Below, one piece after another: positions 25,374 to 37,684 of a stretch of 48,965 bases of DNA. The notes below the pieces were generated by a model. The model was not told where the DNA came from and did not search any database. It was given only the letters and a program-made list of their open reading frames with translations. Source of the stretch: Bacteroidales bacterium. GTDB lineage: Bacteria > Bacteroidota > Bacteroidia > Bacteroidales > JAIPAP01. The stretch spans positions 1-48,965 of the forward strand of contig JAIPAP010000010.1 of NCBI GenBank assembly GCA_021740045.1, given 5' to 3'. The number at the start of each line of letters is the position of its first letter. The stretch's first letter is position 1. A program made the translations under genes and the position numbers.

Positions 25374-27398
25374 TTATTTTAGCCATTTGTCGAGCCATCC
25401 GAAAAATTCGCGTTGCCATAGTACAGCATTCTGAGGCTGTAACACAAAATGTGATTCATCAGGGAAAAACAGGAACTTGCTTGGGATATCCTGCAGTTGT
25501 GCTGCATGAAATGCCTGCATGCTCTCGGTGTAGGGAATGCGAAAATCGTTTCCGCCGCTAATGATCAAAATAGGCGTGTCCCACTTCTCAACAGCCAGGT
25601 GCGGTGAGTATTTATAGCTTTCGGGGCGCGGGTCTTCCCAGAAAGGTCCTCCCAGGTCATGGTTGGGGAACCAGTATTCTTCCGTTGAGCCGTACCAGCT
25701 CTCGAAATTGTACATCCCGCAATGAGAGATGAAAGCGCTGAAACGCCCCTCATGATGGCCGGCCAGGTAAAACACCGAAAAGCCGCCATAACTTGCTCCT
25801 ACAGCGCCCAGACGATTTTCATCCACAAAAGCTTCTTTAGCCACCGCGTCGATAGCCGAAAAATAATCCTTGATGTTCTGTCCACCATAATCCTCGCTGA
25901 TCTGTGCATTCCATTCCTGTCCAAAGGTGGGAAGCCCCCTCCTGTTGGGCGCAACTATAATATAATCATTCGCTGCCATGATCTGGAAATTCCAGCGATA
26001 AGAAAAAAACTGGCTTACAGCGCTCTGCGGACCACCCTGACAATAAAGCAAGGCCGGGTAAGTTTTATCCGGGTCGAAATTGGGGGGATAGATCACCCAA
26101 GTAAGCATCTCCTTACCGTCGGTGGTTTCTATCCAGCGTTCTTCGACATTTCCCATGGTAATACCATCCAATACCGGTTTATTGGTAAAAGTTAACTGCT
26201 CCTCATTGCCTTTTTTATCCACATGGAAAATTTCGGTTGGCAGCGACATCGACATTTTTGTCCCGATAAGTCCATCATCAGCCAAAACAAACGACTGGTA
26301 ATTATGATGGCCTTTAGTAATCCGGTTGATCTTTTCTTTTTTAAGGTCGATGGAAAATAACTGATAAGTGGCATTGATACCGCTTATAAAATAGATTTCA
26401 TCACCTCTCGGCCCCCATACATAATGGGAAGCATTATAGTTAAAATCTTTAGTCAGATTGGTGGTTTCCCCTGTGGCAAAGTCGTAAAGGATCATACGCT
26501 CTTTATCGGCCTCATATCCCGGTGTTTCCATACTCATCCATACCATCCGGCTTCCATCAGGCGAAAATACAGGGTCCATATCATATCCGTCGAAACCTTC
26601 ATTGCTGAGGTTTTCGGTTGTTTTGGCTTCAGTATCATACAGGTAAATTTCCGTGTTGGTACTTACTGAATAATCTTTTCCGGTGAGTTTTTTACAGGTA
26701 TAAGCAATTTTCTTTCCATCGGGGCTCCAGGCGATCTTTTCCGTGCCGCCCCATGGCTGTGTGGGTGAATCATAGGGTTCTCCTTTCATAATGTCGGCAA
26801 GCTCATACATTTTACCATCTTCATAACCGGCTACAAAAATGTGGCTGTAGCGGTAATCATGCCATTCATCCCAGTGGCGGTACATCAAGTCATCGATGAT
26901 GCGTACGTTGGTCTGGGGCAGGTCGGGATAAACTTCCTGCGGGGTTTTATCCAGCTTTACATTTTTGGTAACCAATATTTTATCCATGGTTGGCGCATAT
27001 TTAAAGCCGGTGATCCCACCCTCGATGTGGGTTATTTGCTGCTTATCAGTCCCGTTGGGATTCATTTCCCATAACTGCACCGACCCGCTTTCGCCGGAAA
27101 GAAAACCAATGCGTTTGCCATCGGGACGAAAACGGCCATTGAATTCCGAACCGCCAAAGCTGGTTACCTTTACGGCTTCCTTATCCTCAAGGCTCATGAT
27201 ATAAAGATCGCGCTGACCGCTATTGGCTTCAAGGTTATAGGTTGATACACCATATAATATGGTGCTTTTATCAGGGGATATTTGCAAATCTCCTACCCTG
27301 CCCATTTTCCACATTTTTTCCGGAGTTAATCGTCCTTGGGCAAATAGTTGAGACGTCACAAACAATAATAAAAACGAAAGAATAACACGTGATTTCAT
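25374..27398 (-). CDS. Secreted S9-family prolyl oligopeptidase-like peptidase
   Basis: A 674-residue exported serine peptidase. A signal peptide (residues 1-20, ending LFAQ) precedes a WD40-like beta-propeller (about 25-400, with repeated SPDG motifs) and an alpha/beta-hydrolase domain. The catalytic residues fit Ser536 (GASYGGFS), Asp618 (GGNDFRIP) and His650 (DESHFVL). The family cleaves short peptides, often as dipeptidyl or acylaminoacyl peptidases; specificity is not visible here. It is the first gene of a four-gene minus-strand run that continues into the VanZ-like gene. It is divergent from the universal stress gene at 27501. Confidence 0.93.
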   Translation of the reverse strand: MKSRVILSFLLLFVTSQLFAQGRLTPEKMWKMGRVGDLQISPDKSTILYGVSTYNLEANSGQRDLYIMSLEDKEAVKVTSFGGSEFNGRFRPDGKRIGFLSGESGSVQLWEMNPNGTDKQQITHIEGGITGFKYAPTMDKILVTKNVKLDKTPQEVYPDLPQTNVRIIDDLMYRHWDEWHDYRYSHIFVAGYEDGKMYELADIMKGEPYDSPTQPWGGTEKIAWSPDGKKIAYTCKKLTGKDYSVSTNTEIYLYDTEAKTTENLSNEGFDGYDMDPVFSPDGSRMVWMSMETPGYEADKERMILYDFATGETTNLTKDFNYNASHYVWGPRGDEIYFISGINATYQLFSIDLKKEKINRITKGHHNYQSFVLADDGLIGTKMSMSLPTEIFHVDKKGNEEQLTFTNKPVLDGITMGNVEERWIETTDGKEMLTWVIYPPNFDPDKTYPALLYCQGGPQSAVSQFFSYRWNFQIMAANDYIIVAPNRRGLPTFGQEWNAQISEDYGGQNIKDYFSAIDAVAKEAFVDENRLGAVGASYGGFSVFYLAGHHEGRFSAFISHCGMYNFESWYGSTEEYWFPNHDLGGPFWEDPRPESYKYSPHLAVEKWDTPILIISGGNDFRIPYTESMQAFHAAQLQDIPSKFLFFPDESHFVLQPQNAVLWQREFFGWLDKWLK

Positions 27399-27448
27399 AA
27401 TTATACATTTTATAGTTAGGGATGCTAATGTAGGAAAAATAAATTTTC

Positions 27449-27456
27449 TATTTTTG
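27449..27456 (+). promoter_or_regulatory. -7 element TATTTTTG for the universal stress gene
   Basis: An exact TAnnTTTG match 44 bases upstream of the ATG at 27501. No clear TTTG lies at the -33 position. Confidence 0.45.
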
Positions 27457-27500
27457 TTAAGTCAAAAATGCCGTTAACCAGGAAATAAAAATAAGTTTAT

Positions 27501-28346
27501 ATGGACACAAAAATGAACGATATTGTATTGGTACCCACCGACTTTTCGGAAGTATGTGCCAATGCGATCAATCAGGCTGTTGAAGCTGCAAAATTCCTTA
27601 ACTTCAAGGTATATTTGCTTCATGTGATCAATAGCGATACAAGGGCATATCTGAAGAAAAATGATGCAGAAGTTGCTGCATTAGATGAAAAGCTGAAGAA
27701 AATCGCCGGTGATATCAAGGCTGAACATAAGGAGGTTGAGGTTGAATATCTTTCAAAAGAAGGTAGCATTTTTTCAACCATCGCTGAGGTGGCCAAAGAT
27801 ATCGGTGCCAACCTGATCTTTTTGGGAACACACGGTAAAGTGGGTATGCAGCATCTTACCGGAAGCTATGCCCTTAAGGTGGTAACCAGTTCGCCGGTAC
27901 CGGTTATCGTGGTGCAAAAGCGCTCATTTGAAAAAGGATATCGCAATATTGTTCTGCCCATTACCAGCGATGCCGGACCGTGGCAAAAGACCAAGTGGGC
28001 CGTGTTTATTGCCAAGCAGTTTGGGGCCAAGATCCACATTTACCGCATCCACGATGCCAGCGAAGGTGTAGTGCAGGCAGCAGATCAAATAGCCGCTTAC
28101 TTTGAGAAAAACGGCGTTGAATACACCAAAGAAGTGGCCGAAAGAAGTGGTAACTTTGCCAAACAAACCATCGATTATGCCACGGCTTCCAACTCGGATA
28201 TGATCATGATTATGACCAACCCCGATACCAATTTCACCAGCTTTATCCTGGGAACCTATGATGAGCAGATCATCTTTAACACCTCCCAGATCCCGGTGAT
28301 GTGTATCAATCCAAGGAAATTCAATTACGAGATACTCGGATTTTAA
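27501..28346 (+). CDS. Tandem universal stress protein
   Basis: A 281-residue cytosolic protein of two UspA domains. The first (about 5-145) starts with VLVPTDFSEVCANAINQA and ends with the ATP-binding-type loop GTHGKVGMQHLTGSYALKVV followed by SSPVPVIVV. The second (about 150-281) is more divergent and has MIMTNPD in place of the glycine-rich loop, so only the first domain is likely to bind nucleotide. Usp proteins support survival under starvation, redox or osmotic stress. It is a single gene with its own promoter and a strong terminator. Confidence 0.92.
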   Translation: MDTKMNDIVLVPTDFSEVCANAINQAVEAAKFLNFKVYLLHVINSDTRAYLKKNDAEVAALDEKLKKIAGDIKAEHKEVEVEYLSKEGSIFSTIAEVAKDIGANLIFLGTHGKVGMQHLTGSYALKVVTSSPVPVIVVQKRSFEKGYRNIVLPITSDAGPWQKTKWAVFIAKQFGAKIHIYRIHDASEGVVQAADQIAAYFEKNGVEYTKEVAERSGNFAKQTIDYATASNSDMIMIMTNPDTNFTSFILGTYDEQIIFNTSQIPVMCINPRKFNYEILGF

Positions 28347-28390
28347 TCCGGATTCTCCAGGCTACTATAACCATGAGTTTCTATAACTCC

Positions 28391-28419
28391 AAAGGCCCCC
28401 GGATATGGGGGCTTTTTTT
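28391..28419 (+). terminator. Rho-independent terminator after the universal stress gene
   Basis: A GCCCCC / GGGGGC stem with loop GGATAT, extended by AAAG/CTTT pairs and followed by seven T residues. Confidence 0.88.
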
Positions 28420-28464
28420 CTTTCAAAGATAATCCCTACCTCTATCACACTTTTTAATAATGAA

Positions 28465-28495
28465 TTGATTTTCAATAAATATTTAATTACCTTTG
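28465..28495 (+). promoter_or_regulatory. Bacteroidota-type promoter for the T9SS cargo gene
   Basis: TTG at 28465-28467 and TACCTTTG at 28488-28495, 20 bases apart, fit the TTTG-N19-21-TAnnTTTG pattern with one mismatch in the -33 box. The ATG is 43 bases downstream. Confidence 0.6.
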
Positions 28496-28538
28496 GGGTG
28501 ATAAGAAAACCAAAGTCATTCATTAAATTTCAAACGTC

Positions 28539-29831
28539 ATGAAATCAATCATTTACTTTACAGTAGCCTTATTATTTACCATTAACAGCCTTGCACAAAT
28601 TCCGGAAAGCAGGCATCATACGTTAGAAACAGTAAACTCCGTTACCATTCTTGATGGAAACGGGCCTGTAATTACAAGTAATTCAGGGATTAATAACCTA
28701 GAAAAATTATGTCCCCATTTGAAATCAACTGCTGAGTCAGAGCCTGCATGGGACAGCATTTTCCGCGAAAAAAGAGATTCGGCTAATACCCAGTGGCTTA
28801 CTTATCAAAAAGAACTATTTGCTTATAATGAGCAAGGGAGTATGACCAAGGATATTGCATACAACTGGGATGAAAATGAACAGGGATGGTATTCAGCTTC
28901 TAAGTATGAATACACCTACGATATAAATGGAAATCAAAAAAGTAAAACCCTTTCGTTTTCTGAAAATGGTATAGGCAACTGGCTACCACATAGCAAATAT
29001 GAATATTATTATACTGACAAAGGACTTGAAGATTACCAATTATATTCCGAATGGAATGCCGAAACTGGTGAATGGGAGCTGCATAGAAAAAGTGATAATA
29101 TATATAACGCGAATGATCAACCAATCATCAACCTCCAATATTTCGAGGATGAAGATAGCGGCGAATGGATCAACATAGCTAAAAACGAATACTTTTATCA
29201 TGACGAGTGGAACAAAACGGGAATCTTTTATTCTCGTGAATCGGAAGGCGACCAATGGGAAGCAGAAATAAAAACTGACGTCATTTATAATTCCGATTTC
29301 AATGTAAAGGTAGTAGATAATTACTTTTGGGATGTTTCGATAAATGATTGGGACCCTATGTTCAGAATTGAATACGATTACAATGAGAACGGTGATCAAA
29401 CATTATTTAAACATCTCTCCTGGAACGATACAGCAAATGCATGGTACAACGACAGCAAAATTGTTTATACTTATGATAGCACCAGAAGAACCTTTGAGCA
29501 CAGCTATGATTGGGATATTAGCAATGAAGAATGGATTCTCGTGAGGAGAGGCTCCTACCACTACCTGAGTCCACCCCACGGATTTGAAGAAGTCGCCAAC
29601 AATACGTTAAGGCTCTACCCGAATCCGGCCAATGATTACGTTAGCATTGATGCTGAAGATTGGCGGCAAGCTACTGTTGAGCTATACAATATTGAAGGAA
29701 AGTTGGTGTTGCAGCAAGATATCCAACCACATAACAAGATACCGATTCATCATCTAAAGCGGGGTGTGTATCTTTATAAGATCATTGGTAATGACACTAT
29801 TGGCAGTGGGAAAATGATGATTGAACGGTAA
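28539..29831 (+). CDS. Secreted T9SS cargo protein with YD/WD-type aromatic repeats
   Basis: A 430-residue exported protein. The signal peptide (residues 1-19, ending SLAQ) is followed by about eight irregular repeats rich in Tyr, Trp, Asp and Asn (EYTYDINGNQ, EYDYNENGDQ, KNEYFYHDEW). These recall the YD/RHS strand pattern but are not full RHS repeats. The last 80 residues are a type A T9SS sorting domain: LRLYPNPANDYVSI, then LYNIEGKLV, then GVYLYKI, ending in a basic residue. The protein should therefore cross the outer membrane and be anchored or released. The function of the repeat region is unknown. It is monocistronic. Confidence 0.85.
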   Translation: MKSIIYFTVALLFTINSLAQIPESRHHTLETVNSVTILDGNGPVITSNSGINNLEKLCPHLKSTAESEPAWDSIFREKRDSANTQWLTYQKELFAYNEQGSMTKDIAYNWDENEQGWYSASKYEYTYDINGNQKSKTLSFSENGIGNWLPHSKYEYYYTDKGLEDYQLYSEWNAETGEWELHRKSDNIYNANDQPIINLQYFEDEDSGEWINIAKNEYFYHDEWNKTGIFYSRESEGDQWEAEIKTDVIYNSDFNVKVVDNYFWDVSINDWDPMFRIEYDYNENGDQTLFKHLSWNDTANAWYNDSKIVYTYDSTRRTFEHSYDWDISNEEWILVRRGSYHYLSPPHGFEEVANNTLRLYPNPANDYVSIDAEDWRQATVELYNIEGKLVLQQDIQPHNKIPIHHLKRGVYLYKIIGNDTIGSGKMMIER

Positions 29832-29916
29832 TTCACAAGGATTAGGCCTGTTAATCCATTCCCTTGAATCGCTTTTTTATCTATCTTTACACCTTCGTTA
29901 TTAATAATGATCGGGT

Positions 29917-30504
29917 ATGGATTTTTTACGAGCACGCGATTTTATTCTGAGTAAACTGAAAACAGAACTCAAACCGGCCTTGTTTTACCATAATATCCAG
30001 CACACCTTCGATGTGCGTGACGCCGTGGTCCGCATTGCCAAAATGGAAAAGGTCAACAGTCATGACCTGGTGCTACTCGAAACGGCCGCTTATTTTCACG
30101 ATGCCGGTTTAATATACCAATACAAAGACCATGAAGATGTGTCTATTGAAATGGCCGGTAAACATCTCCCTAAATTCGGCTATTCGCCCCAGGAAATCCG
30201 CATAATTAACAGGATGATCGACAGGACCCGGTTGCCGCAAGGGGCCAAATCATTACCCGAAAAGATCCTTTGCGATGCCGATCTTGACTATCTTGGCCGC
30301 GATGATTATTTTATGATCGCCCATATGCTGAAATACGAATGGAAGATGATGGGTTACGAAACGAAGTTACGGGACTGGTACAAACTCCAGCGAAAGTTCC
30401 TTTCCGAGCATCAGTACTTTACCGGATCGGCCCGGAAACTTAGGCAGGAAACCAAGGAACAGAACCTTGCTCAAATTTCGGAATTACTTGAAAACTGCGA
30501 CTGA
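29917..30504 (+). CDS. HD-domain phosphohydrolase-like protein
   Basis: A 195-residue soluble protein with an HD fold: His in YHNIQHTFDV, the His-Asp pair in ETAAYFHDAGL, later His in YKDHEDVS, and Asp in LCDADLDYLG. This is the group often annotated as predicted metal-dependent phosphohydrolases; the substrate is unknown. It shares the HD pattern but no clear close similarity with the HD protein at 24158-24946. A near-consensus TATCTTTA lies at 29882-29889. ligA begins 81 bases downstream on the same strand. Confidence 0.85.
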   Translation: MDFLRARDFILSKLKTELKPALFYHNIQHTFDVRDAVVRIAKMEKVNSHDLVLLETAAYFHDAGLIYQYKDHEDVSIEMAGKHLPKFGYSPQEIRIINRMIDRTRLPQGAKSLPEKILCDADLDYLGRDDYFMIAHMLKYEWKMMGYETKLRDWYKLQRKFLSEHQYFTGSARKLRQETKEQNLAQISELLENCD

Positions 30505-30573
30505 TCCTTTTTCGGTTCCTTTTCCAAACGTTAAACTGCCCAAACCATTTGAATCGGCTTTTTGTTAACATAA

Positions 30574-33940
<3,367 letters not shown>

Positions 33941-33944
33941 ACTT

Positions 33945-35903
33945 TTATTCAACTTCTTTGGCCGCTTTGGGAAGGGTGAAACTAAACCGGCTTCCCTTTC
34001 CCAATTCGCTTTCAACAGATAAGGTTCCGTTTTGCTTTTCTACAAAATCCTTACAAATGACCAGTCCCAGGCCGGTACCCTTTTCATCATGGGTACCCTT
34101 TTGGGAAATGCCCTTCTCCGTGTTAAACAAATTATCTATTGTTTCCTGGCTCATTCCGGTACCCGTATCAAGAACCGACACCTCAATCATTTCATTCTTT
34201 TCATAAGCTTGAATGCTTACCCTTCCATTTTCATCGGTAAATTTAATGGCATTGGCAATAAGATTCCTCAGGATAGTGGATGTAAGGTTGAAATCGGCAT
34301 ATGCCACCAACCCCTCGGGTATCGCTGAGGTAAGGTTTATCTTTTTTTCACGGCTACTACTCATCAGGAGATCGAAATTATCATTGTAAACCTGTTGAAT
34401 ATCGATATTCTCAGGAGAAAAACTTACAGTTCCTGTTTCGGAGCGCGCCCACTGCATCAGGTTATCCAATAGCCTGAGGGTTTCATTTGACGATTTATGA
34501 AGCTTGTGGGTAATATCGAGCAACTCTTCCCGGTCGAAATCATCAAACTCATCGATGATCAATTCGGTATAGGAATTAATAACACTTACCGGATTTTTAA
34601 GGTCATGGGCAATAATGCGAAACAAGGTATCCTTGGTTGTATTAAGTTCCTGGAGTTCTTCATTCTTTCGGGCAATTTCGGTATTCTTTGCTTTCAGTTT
34701 TTTATTACGCTTGTTTTTGAGGTTATTATTGCGGTATAAAAGAAATGCCAGAACAAGAAGCACAACTACACCGGCAATTACAGCCGTTAATTGGTAGTTT
34801 CGTTTTGTGATAATCAAGTCCTGCAAGCGGTTTTCATTCAGGAGGGCTTCATTTTCCGATTGCTGACGCTTTAACCGCAGATAATTGATCTGGTTTTCAC
34901 GTTTCTCATTAAAAACACTGTCGCTGTATACTTTATGCAAACGGTGATATTCATAGGCTCTTTTCCAGTTATCCATACCGGCAAAGCTTTTGGCCAGGAT
35001 GCCTGTGACATTTTGCAGGTCCCATTTCGCGCCTACTTCGCGGGCCAAATCATAACTTTTCAGGCCATATTCAATACTTTTTTCAAGAATGCCCATTTCA
35101 TGATAAACTTCAGCCAAGCCGGCCATGGCATAACTAAGCTCCCATTTATTCTCATAGTCCGGTGCGTTGATTACCTGTCGATAGGCATCAAGGGCCTTTT
35201 GATACTGTTTCTTTTCAAGATAGATCCTGCCCAGCAGGTTTTGAATGCGCAAGCTGGCATTGTGCCGGCCGAGTTGTCTTTCAAGTGTTAATGCTCGTTT
35301 AGCGTAATACAAGGCGCTGTCATAATGTTGCAATGCTTCATAGGAAATGCCCAGGTTGAAATAGTTAGTTGCCAGGAGCTGTGTATCTTTTACCTGTTTG
35401 CAGATTTCGGCAGATTGTATATGATTGTTGATTGACTGCTGATAATGTTCCTGCATATTCTGGATAAGACCAATATTATTCAATCCTACGGCGATACCTC
35501 GCTTATTATCGGTATCCTCCCACATATGCAGCGCTTTTATAAAATTCTCCAAGGCAAAGTCATATTCTCCCATCACATATTTAACCCCTCCAATACCGCT
35601 GATGCTTTGGGCCATTTTGTTACGGTAGTTGTTTTGTTCAGCCAGATCATAAGCCTCTCTTAGATATTGTTCTGATGAATCGGGGTACGAAAATTTCATC
35701 TCGTCACCGATCATAATGAGAAGCTCGATCTTCTTAATGGTGGAGGTGTCATTTTTAATGGCGTTCAATTCCCGGATAAGTGAATCTTGCTTAGATTGAG
35801 CTGAAAGCCTGGGAACCAACACGATAAAAAAAAGCAGGAGTGAAATCTCATGCATTCTCAAAACTACCGACCTATTAACTTTTCTTCTGCTGCTGCTTCT
35901 CAT
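33945..35903 (-). CDS. TPR-containing membrane sensor histidine kinase
   Basis: A 652-residue kinase. A signal-like N-terminus (to about residue 36, ending LSAQ) precedes about seven TPR repeats in the periplasm (residues about 60-330), a membrane helix at about 371-390, a coiled-coil linker, a HisKA domain with His433 (FRIIAHDLKNP), and an HATPase domain (N-box NLIANAIKFTDENG, G-boxes DTGTGMSQ and GTGLGLVICK). The TPR-TM-kinase layout is common in Bacteroidota; the periplasmic part probably senses a protein partner. No response regulator is adjacent. The ATG at 35903 gives a long basic n-region; an internal Met at 35855 is an alternative. Confidence 0.92.
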   Translation of the reverse strand: MRSSSRRKVNRSVVLRMHEISLLLFFIVLVPRLSAQSKQDSLIRELNAIKNDTSTIKKIELLIMIGDEMKFSYPDSSEQYLREAYDLAEQNNYRNKMAQSISGIGGVKYVMGEYDFALENFIKALHMWEDTDNKRGIAVGLNNIGLIQNMQEHYQQSINNHIQSAEICKQVKDTQLLATNYFNLGISYEALQHYDSALYYAKRALTLERQLGRHNASLRIQNLLGRIYLEKKQYQKALDAYRQVINAPDYENKWELSYAMAGLAEVYHEMGILEKSIEYGLKSYDLAREVGAKWDLQNVTGILAKSFAGMDNWKRAYEYHRLHKVYSDSVFNEKRENQINYLRLKRQQSENEALLNENRLQDLIITKRNYQLTAVIAGVVVLLVLAFLLYRNNNLKNKRNKKLKAKNTEIARKNEELQELNTTKDTLFRIIAHDLKNPVSVINSYTELIIDEFDDFDREELLDITHKLHKSSNETLRLLDNLMQWARSETGTVSFSPENIDIQQVYNDNFDLLMSSSREKKINLTSAIPEGLVAYADFNLTSTILRNLIANAIKFTDENGRVSIQAYEKNEMIEVSVLDTGTGMSQETIDNLFNTEKGISQKGTHDEKGTGLGLVICKDFVEKQNGTLSVESELGKGSRFSFTLPKAAKEVE

Positions 35904-35930
35904 TAATCGATTTTTGAACCCGTAAAAATA

Positions 35931-35964
35931 AAAAAATCCCCGGAAACCATTCCCCGGGGATTTT
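35931..35964 (-). terminator. Bidirectional terminator between the sigma operon and the kinase gene
   Basis: A perfect 11-bp stem AAAATCCCCGG / CCGGGGATTTT with a 10-base loop, and a T-rich run on the minus strand. It lies 85 bases after the stop of the 36049-37104 gene. Confidence 0.88.
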
Positions 35965-36048
35965 AATTAGTTGTTCTTTTTGCGCTGCTAAAAAGCAGAT
36001 ATATGGGCAGGACCCGAAACATTTTCCTTCACCTTTCCGGGATCACCT

Positions 36049-37104
36049 TTATTTAAAATAAATCTGTACGCCACCGTTTTTGCTTTCTATAATCATTGTT
36101 GACGGTGAGCCGCCTTTACCGATGGTGCCCTTATAGGAATCCTCGGTAAATGATTCTTCGGTTACGGTTATGTTGCTATCATCTTTCGGATAATCGAGCG
36201 ACCCCATTTTGATCTCGGCATCCAGCTGAATGTAGGCGCCTTTTTCAAGACCAATATTCAGCTCGGCGTAAGCATTATCCAATTCGCAGCGCTTAAAGCC
36301 TTTATCAATCTGTTTGATCTCGATCTCACCATATTTAAGTTCGGCCACGACTTCACTCTTAACCCGGTGAATTGTTACTTCGGAAAAAGAAGCCTCCAAG
36401 TCGATGACATCCACTTCTTCCAGGTCGAACTCTTCATAACCGGCGTCGAGCTTAAGTATATCAAGTTTACCCAATTCCCATTCCGAGAATTTGGTATCAA
36501 TCTCCAGTTCTTTGCTTTCTTCTACTGAAATTTCGGAATACTTAGTATCGAATTGTCCGCCTGCAATAAAGTCGATTTCAGCACTTCCAAAAGAGATCTC
36601 TATATAGTTTTTGGTATGATTCAACATACCTGCATCAAGTGCGCCGTATGCCAAATCAATGTCAACCCGGCCATCCTGCTTGTCCAGGAAAATGTCGCCG
36701 AATTTGTTTTCCAGCTCCACCGACATACTCTTTGGAAGCTTCACCATATAGTCGATACTGAATTCATGATCACCATTGTCATCGAACTTGAGATGCGTTT
36801 CGGCTTCAACCAGGTTTTCATCGGCGCTGAATTCCACATCCACCTTTTCAAAAAAGCGTTCGGCCTTGCGTTCGGAAGCATTTTCGATGGAAAAGGTCAC
36901 TTCAATATATACCTTATTTTGATTCCAGTTTTCACAATGGATCTTACCGAATTTGTTTTCTACCTTGAGCAAGGCATTTTTGTTGACATCAAACTCCTTT
37001 TCAACGGTGCGTTTGAAATCTTCCTGGGCAAAAGCAGCTGATGTGAGAAATGCAAGCAGCATTAACGGAAGCAGCTGTCGAAATTTAAACATGGTATGTT
37101 TCAT
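36049..37104 (-). CDS. Exported beta-rich protein, DUF4097-like
   Basis: A 351-residue exported protein. The signal peptide ends in AAFAQ; a second Met at residue 5 is an alternative start. The mature part is a series of short, regularly spaced strands with alternating acidic and hydrophobic residues (KVENKFGKIHCENW, VELENKFGDIFLD, VVAELKYGEIEIKQ), the repetitive solenoid seen in DUF4097-type putative adhesins. The function is unknown. It is the last gene of an operon with an ECF sigma factor and a membrane anti-sigma-like protein, overlapping the latter by 20 bases. It may be an output or signal-receiving component of that system. Confidence 0.72.
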   Translation of the reverse strand: MKHTMFKFRQLLPLMLLAFLTSAAFAQEDFKRTVEKEFDVNKNALLKVENKFGKIHCENWNQNKVYIEVTFSIENASERKAERFFEKVDVEFSADENLVEAETHLKFDDNGDHEFSIDYMVKLPKSMSVELENKFGDIFLDKQDGRVDIDLAYGALDAGMLNHTKNYIEISFGSAEIDFIAGGQFDTKYSEISVEESKELEIDTKFSEWELGKLDILKLDAGYEEFDLEEVDVIDLEASFSEVTIHRVKSEVVAELKYGEIEIKQIDKGFKRCELDNAYAELNIGLEKGAYIQLDAEIKMGSLDYPKDDSNITVTEESFTEDSYKGTIGKGGSPSTMIIESKNGGVQIYFK

Positions 37105-37684
37105 CTTTTTTGTTTTTTGTGTTCATTGATTGCTTTTTTTCAATTGATTCTTCGTTTAACTCGTTTATGATCCGGTCGAGCAGGCCGGTGATAATGCGAT
37201 AATTATTCACAATGGCATTATACACCCTTTCATCTTTGTTTTGCTTAACGTAGGTGCGTTCCAATTGCTCCGAGCTCGCTTCAATATTTTGAACTTCCTG
37301 CAGGGCCTGCGCTTTTACCTGGTTAGCCTCACTGTCATTAGCGGTCAAGGTTTCGATACGTTTCAGCTTTTCCTGGGCAAGGCTTGAGTAATACCCTTTT
37401 ACCTCTTTCAATTCCTGGGGTAATTGCTTTTCATAAGAAGCTTGTCCCAAGTTCTGGCCGTTTTCAATAGTCAGGTATCGAACCATAACAATTGAAAACC
37501 CAATTAGCAGGATGATTGAAGCCGCCACCCGCCAATAAAAGCGAAAACGCGAGTAACTCTTCTTCTTTTCATCGTTCCTAAACAGCTCAAGCTTATGCCT
37601 GAAGCGTTCCTCATGACCTTCGGCAGGTTCATTGGCATCAAAATGCTGCCGGTTATCTTTTATGTATTGTTCCAGCTTGTTCAT
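37085..37684 (-). CDS. Single-pass membrane protein, probable anti-sigma factor
   Basis: A 199-residue protein. An N-terminal cytosolic part of about 60 residues (with NEPAEGHEERFRHKL) precedes one membrane helix (about 50-70) and a C-terminal periplasmic coiled-coil-rich part. This matches the shape of membrane anti-sigma factors, though no zinc ZAS motif is visible. The start overlaps the sigma factor stop by four bases, and its stop overlaps the next gene. The gene order sigma, membrane protein, exported protein supports the role. The sequence alone does not prove it. Confidence 0.65.
   Translation of the reverse strand: MNKLEQYIKDNRQHFDANEPAEGHEERFRHKLELFRNDEKKKSYSRFRFYWRVAASIILLIGFSIVMVRYLTIENGQNLGQASYEKQLPQELKEVKGYYSSLAQEKLKRIETLTANDSEANQVKAQALQEVQNIEASSEQLERTYVKQNKDERVYNAIVNNYRIITGLLDRIINELNEESIEKKQSMNTKNKKDETYHV

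Noticed and set aside
35859-35866. TAGTTTTG (minus strand) inside the start of the histidine kinase gene, a perfect -7 octamer
   Set aside because: It lies too close to the internal Met at 35855 for a transcript to include that codon, and no -33 box is present; probably coincidence.
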